Source of the DNA: Candidatus Methanomethylophilaceae archaeon
GTDB lineage: Archaea; Thermoplasmatota; Thermoplasmata; Methanomassiliicoccales; Methanomethylophilaceae
Length of the DNA stretch: 52,466 nt
Direction of reading: 5' to 3'
Assembly: GCA_017519045.1 (NCBI GenBank)
Contig: JAFWTC010000051.1
Location: 1 to 52,466, forward strand
Made by a program: the position numbers and the translations under genes. Under the pieces are notes generated by a model. It saw nothing but the letters and a program-made list of their open reading frames with translations, was not told the origin of the DNA and ran no database searches. Positions 49,018 through 52,466 of this stretch are shown here, one piece after another (positions within the stretch are counted from its first letter, which is position 1; every line of letters starts with the position of its first letter).

Positions 49018-50451
49018 ATGGACAGAAGAGAGCTATTCGAGAAGATCGCGGACCGTCTCCGCGACCCCGCCTCGCTGGCGAGGAACATGTCGGAGTCGGG
49101 GTTCGACAAGAAGGACGTCAACGTCGTCAAGTTCATGGTGTCGGCGAGCGAGGAGGACTTCAGGGCCGCCGCCTACTCCGAGGACGCCTCCGCGTCCACC
49201 AAGGCGGTCACCAAGCTGTCGGAGGAGACCTCCATCGAGAGGGCGACGATCGCCTCGTTGATAGCGGAAATCCGCTCGACCCTCGGCCTGGTGCGCCCCG
49301 CGACCCACGTCAGCGAGCTCATGGAGGTCAAGAACGCTGGAAACAACCTCATGCTCGGCCCCGGCGGGTTCCTGTTCAGGCCGGATCCCAACAGGGCCAG
49401 GAGCCTGTTCCTGTACAGGTACGTCGGGGAGGACCGCGACGTGGAGGTCCCGGAGGCTGTGCAGATGGGCGGCCTGCGCTACGAGGTGGACTCGATCGGG
49501 GACAGCGCGTTCAAAGGGACGAAGGTCGAGTCGGTAGCCTTGCATGACGGGATCAGGACCGTGGGCGCCACGGCGTTCAGGGACTGCACCGAGCTGAAGT
49601 CGATGACGATACCCCGCACGGTCCTGGAGGTCGGCGTGGGCGCGTTCAGGGGATGCTCCGCCCTCCCTTCCATCGAGGTCGAGGAGGGGAGCCGCGGATA
49701 CGCGTCAGTGGACGGAATCGTATACGACAGGGACCTCAAGGAGCTGCTCCATGCCCCCGGAGGGCTGGAAGGGGACGTGAAAATACCGGAAGGCACCGAG
49801 AGGATAGGGGCGTTCGCATTCTACGGATGCGAGAAGATGACGTCCGTCTGCCTTCCGGATACGCTGAAGGCCATCGGCGATTCGGCGTTCAACGGATGCT
49901 CCGGGCTGGCCGCCTTGAGGATTCCCGCATCGCTAGACTCCATCGGGGGATACGCGTTCAGCGGATGCTCCGGGATCAAGGGGTTCACGGTCGAGGGCGG
50001 GAACATGACGTATTCATCCATGGACGGATGCCTCTGCTCCAAAGACGGGAGGACCCTGATCAAGGCCCCTGCCGGCGACTTGACGGAAGCCAGGATCCCC
50101 GCCTCCGTGGAAGAGGTCGGGACGGGCGCCTTCGGAGGCTGCCTGAAGATCGAGAAGGCGAGGATAGGCCCGGGGGTCCGCTCCGTAGGGCAGGACGCCT
50201 TCAAGGGATGCGCCTCCCTGAAGGACTTGGAGATCTCCGAGGGGGTGGAGAGCATCGGGAAGTACGCGTTCTTCGGATGCACGTCACTGGAGGAGGTCGT
50301 CGTGCCGGATACGGTGAGGTCGATGGGGACCTGGGCGTTCGGAGACTGCTCCTCGCTCAAGAAAGCGTCGGTGCCGTCTTCTATGGATCTGGGGCCCACG
50401 TCGTTCCCGCAGGTCACGGAGATTGTCAGGAGACGAGGGAAGAACAATTAA
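49018..50451 (+). CDS. BspA-type leucine-rich-repeat protein with helical N-terminal domain
   Basis: 477 residues from the ATG at 49018, about 28 nt after a TTAAC box; ATG 49006 is possible. Residues 1-90 are helical and charged (ELFEKIADRLRDPASLARNM, AVTKLSEETSIERATIASLI) and may bind a partner. From about 115 follow LRR_5 repeats (IGDSAFNGCSGLAALRIPAS, VGQDAFKGCASLKDLEISEG). No signal peptide. The only CGA (50434-50436, after EIVRR) lies five codons before the TAA. Confidence 0.85.
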   Translation: MDRRELFEKIADRLRDPASLARNMSESGFDKKDVNVVKFMVSASEEDFRAAAYSEDASASTKAVTKLSEETSIERATIASLIAEIRSTLGLVRPATHVSELMEVKNAGNNLMLGPGGFLFRPDPNRARSLFLYRYVGEDRDVEVPEAVQMGGLRYEVDSIGDSAFKGTKVESVALHDGIRTVGATAFRDCTELKSMTIPRTVLEVGVGAFRGCSALPSIEVEEGSRGYASVDGIVYDRDLKELLHAPGGLEGDVKIPEGTERIGAFAFYGCEKMTSVCLPDTLKAIGDSAFNGCSGLAALRIPASLDSIGGYAFSGCSGIKGFTVEGGNMTYSSMDGCLCSKDGRTLIKAPAGDLTEARIPASVEEVGTGAFGGCLKIEKARIGPGVRSVGQDAFKGCASLKDLEISEGVESIGKYAFFGCTSLEEVVVPDTVRSMGTWAFGDCSSLKKASVPSSMDLGPTSFPQVTEIVRRRGKNN

Positions 50452-50510
50452 AGTACATCGCAATCCAGCCGCGAGCCCAGCGCATGGACGCTGAATTCAA
50501 GGAGCATAAC

Positions 50511-51491
50511 ATGGACAGCAACAAACGTCCCGAGTCTATGGAGCGCATCACGACGCCCGCCCTCGCCGAGGCGTTCATAAACGAACAGGTGCCGGCGCTG
50601 AAGAACCAGATAAAAGACGGAAAGGTCATACTCGCCCTCTCCGGAGGAGTCGACTCCTCCGTGGTGGCGGCCCTGCTGATCAAGGCCGTCGGAAAGCAGC
50701 TGACCTGCGTGCACGTGAACCACGGCCTGCTCAGGAAGGGAGAGCCTGAGCAGGTCGTCAAGGTCTTCCGCGACGAGATGGACGCCAACCTTGTATACAT
50801 CGACGCGACCGACCGCTTCCTCGGAAAGCTGGAGGGTGTGTCGGACCCGGAGCGGAAGAGGAAGATCATCGGAGCGGAGTTCATACGCGTCTTCGAGGAG
50901 GAGGCCCGCAAGATCTCCGGAGTGAAGTTCCTGGCCCAGGGGACCATCTACCCCGATATCATCGAGAGCAAGGGCGTGAAGGCCCACCACAACGTCGGAG
51001 GCCTCCCGGAGGACCTGGGATTCGAGCTCTGCGAGCCCATCAAGTTCCTGTACAAGGACGAGGTCCGCATGGTCGGCAAGACCCTCGGACTTCCCGACTC
51101 GATGGTCTACCGCCAGCCCTTCCCCGGACCCGGGCTCGGAGTCAGATGCACCGGCGCCATAACCCGCGACAGGCTCGAGGCCGTCAGGGAGTCGGACGCC
51201 ATCCTGAGGGAGGAGTTCGCCAAGAACGGACTCGAAGGCAAGGTGTGGCAGTACTTCACCGTCGTTCCCGACTACCGCTCCACCGGAGTCCGCGAAGGCG
51301 AGCGCTGCTGGGACTGGCCCGTGGTGATCCGCGCGGTCAACACCAAGGACGCCATGACGGCCACCGTCGAGGAGATTCCGTACGCGCTCCTCAAGCGCAT
51401 AACGGACCGCATCCTCTCCGAGGTCAAGGGGGTCAACCGCGTCCTCTACGACCTGTCTCCCAAGCCCTGCGCCACCATCGAGTGGGAATGA
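50511..51491 (+). CDS. guaAb: GMP synthase, ATP-pyrophosphatase subunit (archaeal split type)
   Basis: 326 residues. The PP-loop LALSGGVDSSVVAALL lies near residue 42, then GVKFLAQGTIYPDIIES and the C-terminal dimer region ending NRVLYDLSPKPCATIEWE, the typical GuaA terminus. It aminates XMP to GMP using ammonia from a separate glutaminase subunit, which is not in the window. Start ATG 50511 is chosen because AAGGAG lies 6 nt upstream; ATG 50484 is possible. A long hairpin terminator follows. Confidence 0.95.
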   Translation: MDSNKRPESMERITTPALAEAFINEQVPALKNQIKDGKVILALSGGVDSSVVAALLIKAVGKQLTCVHVNHGLLRKGEPEQVVKVFRDEMDANLVYIDATDRFLGKLEGVSDPERKRKIIGAEFIRVFEEEARKISGVKFLAQGTIYPDIIESKGVKAHHNVGGLPEDLGFELCEPIKFLYKDEVRMVGKTLGLPDSMVYRQPFPGPGLGVRCTGAITRDRLEAVRESDAILREEFAKNGLEGKVWQYFTVVPDYRSTGVREGERCWDWPVVIRAVNTKDAMTATVEEIPYALLKRITDRILSEVKGVNRVLYDLSPKPCATIEWE

Positions 51492-51530
51492 AAACGGCGC
51501 CCCGGAAGACCCGGGGCCCCTTTCCGTTTT
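51491..51530 (+). terminator. Hairpin terminator behind GMP synthase
   Basis: AAAACGG pairs with CCGTTTT, and inside it GCCCCGG pairs with CCGGGGC around AAGAC, ending in a T-run (GTTTTTTAC). Confidence 0.65.
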
Positions 51531-51709
51531 TTACGACCGAAAGTATATACTTGCTATGGGGGATTACAGGGCCGTGACAGACGTCGGCTCCGCGATCCAT
51601 GCTCTTCGGCACATTCGGAAGGACTCGGCAGGACCGTCCGACGCCCCGGACGAGACTCAATTCGGACGGGAGAAACCGCTTGACCCTATACCCCTCTTTT
51701 CGTGATATT

Positions 51710-52466
51710 ATGCTATTCGGTAAGAAAAGGACGATCGAGGAGCTGAAGAAGAAGCTCGGGAAAACAGAAGCGGAGCTGAAGGCATCTCAAGACCTGCTGA
51801 AGGACACCAACGACAGGTTCAACGACGCCCGGAGGCACTCGACGGCCGTCAAGACCGATCTGCAAGACTCCATCGAAGAAAAGGACAAGACCATAGCCGC
51901 CCTCAAGAGCAGGCTCAGCACCACTGAGGAAGACTTGAAAAAAGCCGTCATGGAGAAGGAATCCGCTCTCAATGAACTGACGGCCGCGAAAGCCGAGATA
52001 GGATCATTGGAATCCAGAATCGAAGCTGCCGCAAAAGAGAAGACGGAGCTCCTGTCGAAACTGTCATCCAAAGCGTCAACGGCCGAAGTCCTGGAAGAAA
52101 AAGACGAGGGATACGACGTCAAGTTCATCGTTGACGGAAAGGAGATCGCCAAAGTAAGAATGGACTCCGAAGCAGACTCCGGCAAAATACCCGAGGTACC
52201 TTTCAAAAAACACTACATCGGCGAATGGCAATACGAAAGAAGCGGCAAGGACGTCACGGTCAACGCGGTGTACACCCCCATAGTCTACGACCTGGTCTTC
52301 TTCGTGGACGACGCGAAGTATGCGGAGAAGAAAGCCACGGCCGACCAGTTCTCAGACCTCCCGCCAGTACCGGCGAGGGAGGACTACGAGGGCGAGTGGA
52401 GGTACACCGTGATCGACGGGAGCAGCGCCAGGATAGACGCGGTGTACACCCCCATAGTCTACGACC
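51710..52466 (+). CDS. Coiled-coil protein with InlB-type tandem repeats, 3' end missing
   Basis: 252 codons are visible and the frame is open at the right edge. Start ATG 51710 lies about 24 nt after a CTATACC box. Residues 1-125 form a long coiled coil (TIEELKKKLGKTEAELKAS...). From about 135 come repeats of 58 residues (VNAVYTPIVYDLVFFVDDAK), a Listeria-Bacteroides (Flg_new) type module that usually sits on surface proteins, though no signal peptide is visible. Function unknown. The last 30 bases repeat exactly an upstream segment 174 bp away. Confidence 0.75.
   Translation, partial: MLFGKKRTIEELKKKLGKTEAELKASQDLLKDTNDRFNDARRHSTAVKTDLQDSIEEKDKTIAALKSRLSTTEEDLKKAVMEKESALNELTAAKAEIGSLESRIEAAAKEKTELLSKLSSKASTAEVLEEKDEGYDVKFIVDGKEIAKVRMDSEADSGKIPEVPFKKHYIGEWQYERSGKDVTVNAVYTPIVYDLVFFVDDAKYAEKKATADQFSDLPPVPAREDYEGEWRYTVIDGSSARIDAVYTPIVYD
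52263..52292 (+). repeat. 30-bp direct repeat, second copy at 52437-52466
   Basis: The two copies are identical and spaced 174 bp (58 codons), matching one protein repeat unit (NAVYTPIVYD). The window ends on the last base of the second copy, so the sequence was probably cut where an assembler could not pass the repeat. Confidence 0.85.

Noticed and set aside
49653-50483. Upstream extension of GMP synthase
   Set aside because: Shadow of the LRR gene in another frame; GMP synthase has its own ribosome site and start.
51556-51705. A 49-residue ORF (MGDYRAVTDVGSAIHALRHI...) in the 218-bp gap
   Set aside because: The TATA-like box is only about 10 nt before the ATG, there is no ribosome site and the composition is not convincing. 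Not listed as a gene.

Overview
The window reads as archaeal DNA, most likely a gut or rumen methanogen of the Methanomassiliicoccales (Thermoplasmatota). The evidence is an ABCE1/Rli1 ribosome-recycling ATPase, a GMP synthase made of the ATP-pyrophosphatase part only, a geranylgeranyl-reductase-like flavoprotein, TATA-like boxes 23-28 nt before many start codons (leaderless style), and genes whose frame continues through TAG, as expected where TAG can mean pyrrolysine. No methanogenesis or pyl gene is present, so the placement is inference.

Layout. 1-1121: the start of a Bacteroidota-like lipoprotein joined to a BASS transporter. 1259-12331: a three-module NRPS ending in a reductase, tightly linked to a SpoIIE-type phosphatase/kinase-fold protein and a STAS protein. 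12408-15440: an orphan KAP ATPase, a small anchored protein, a BspA-type leucine-rich-repeat protein and a possible transposase scrap. 15444-22239: PHP phosphoesterases, MetG, ABCE1, a NIF3/CutA-like protein and a TAG-containing gene. 22236-27433: a CDF metal transporter, an MFS pump, a cobalamin adenosyltransferase, RidA, and a possible RiPP locus (Cys-rich peptide, radical SAM/SPASM enzyme, a small TAG-containing ORF). 27597-33921: DUF5685, zinc-ribbon and coiled-coil proteins, a flavoprotein reductase, tRNA-Arg, a DUF6293-type regulator with repeated operator-like motifs, a truncated flavodoxin and an FKBP/SlyD isomerase. 34045-36176: tRNA-Thr and a transglutaminase-like surface protein. 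36365-46052: a second NRPS, an unknown gene, a FecBCD/BtuFCD-type ABC importer whose binding protein carries dockerin-like repeats, and a CbiK cobaltochelatase. 46128-52466: two truncated gene starts facing each other, an MFS permease, two more BspA-type proteins, GMP synthase and an unfinished coiled-coil/InlB-repeat protein that runs off the end inside a DNA repeat.

The most unusual signal is codon CGA. I read NRPS1 (2,976 codons) and MetG codon by codon and checked the arginines of most other genes, and found no internal CGA, although GGA, ATA and AGA are used freely. Yet CGA stands at or next to the expected C-terminus of about a dozen genes. Several of these (RidA, the FecE-like ATPase, the gene at 39935, the MFS at 46467) have no TAA, TAG or TGA where the protein should end. 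Together with apparent TAG sense codons, this suggests an altered code in which TAG is sense and CGA terminates, or C-to-U editing of CGA to UGA. It is a hypothesis from reading by eye and needs genome-wide testing.

Functionally, two NRPSs, a metal/corrinoid importer, a CbiK chelatase, a CDF exporter and DtxR-like boxes would fit a metallophore and metal-homeostasis theme, while SpoIIE plus STAS suggests partner-switch control of the first NRPS.
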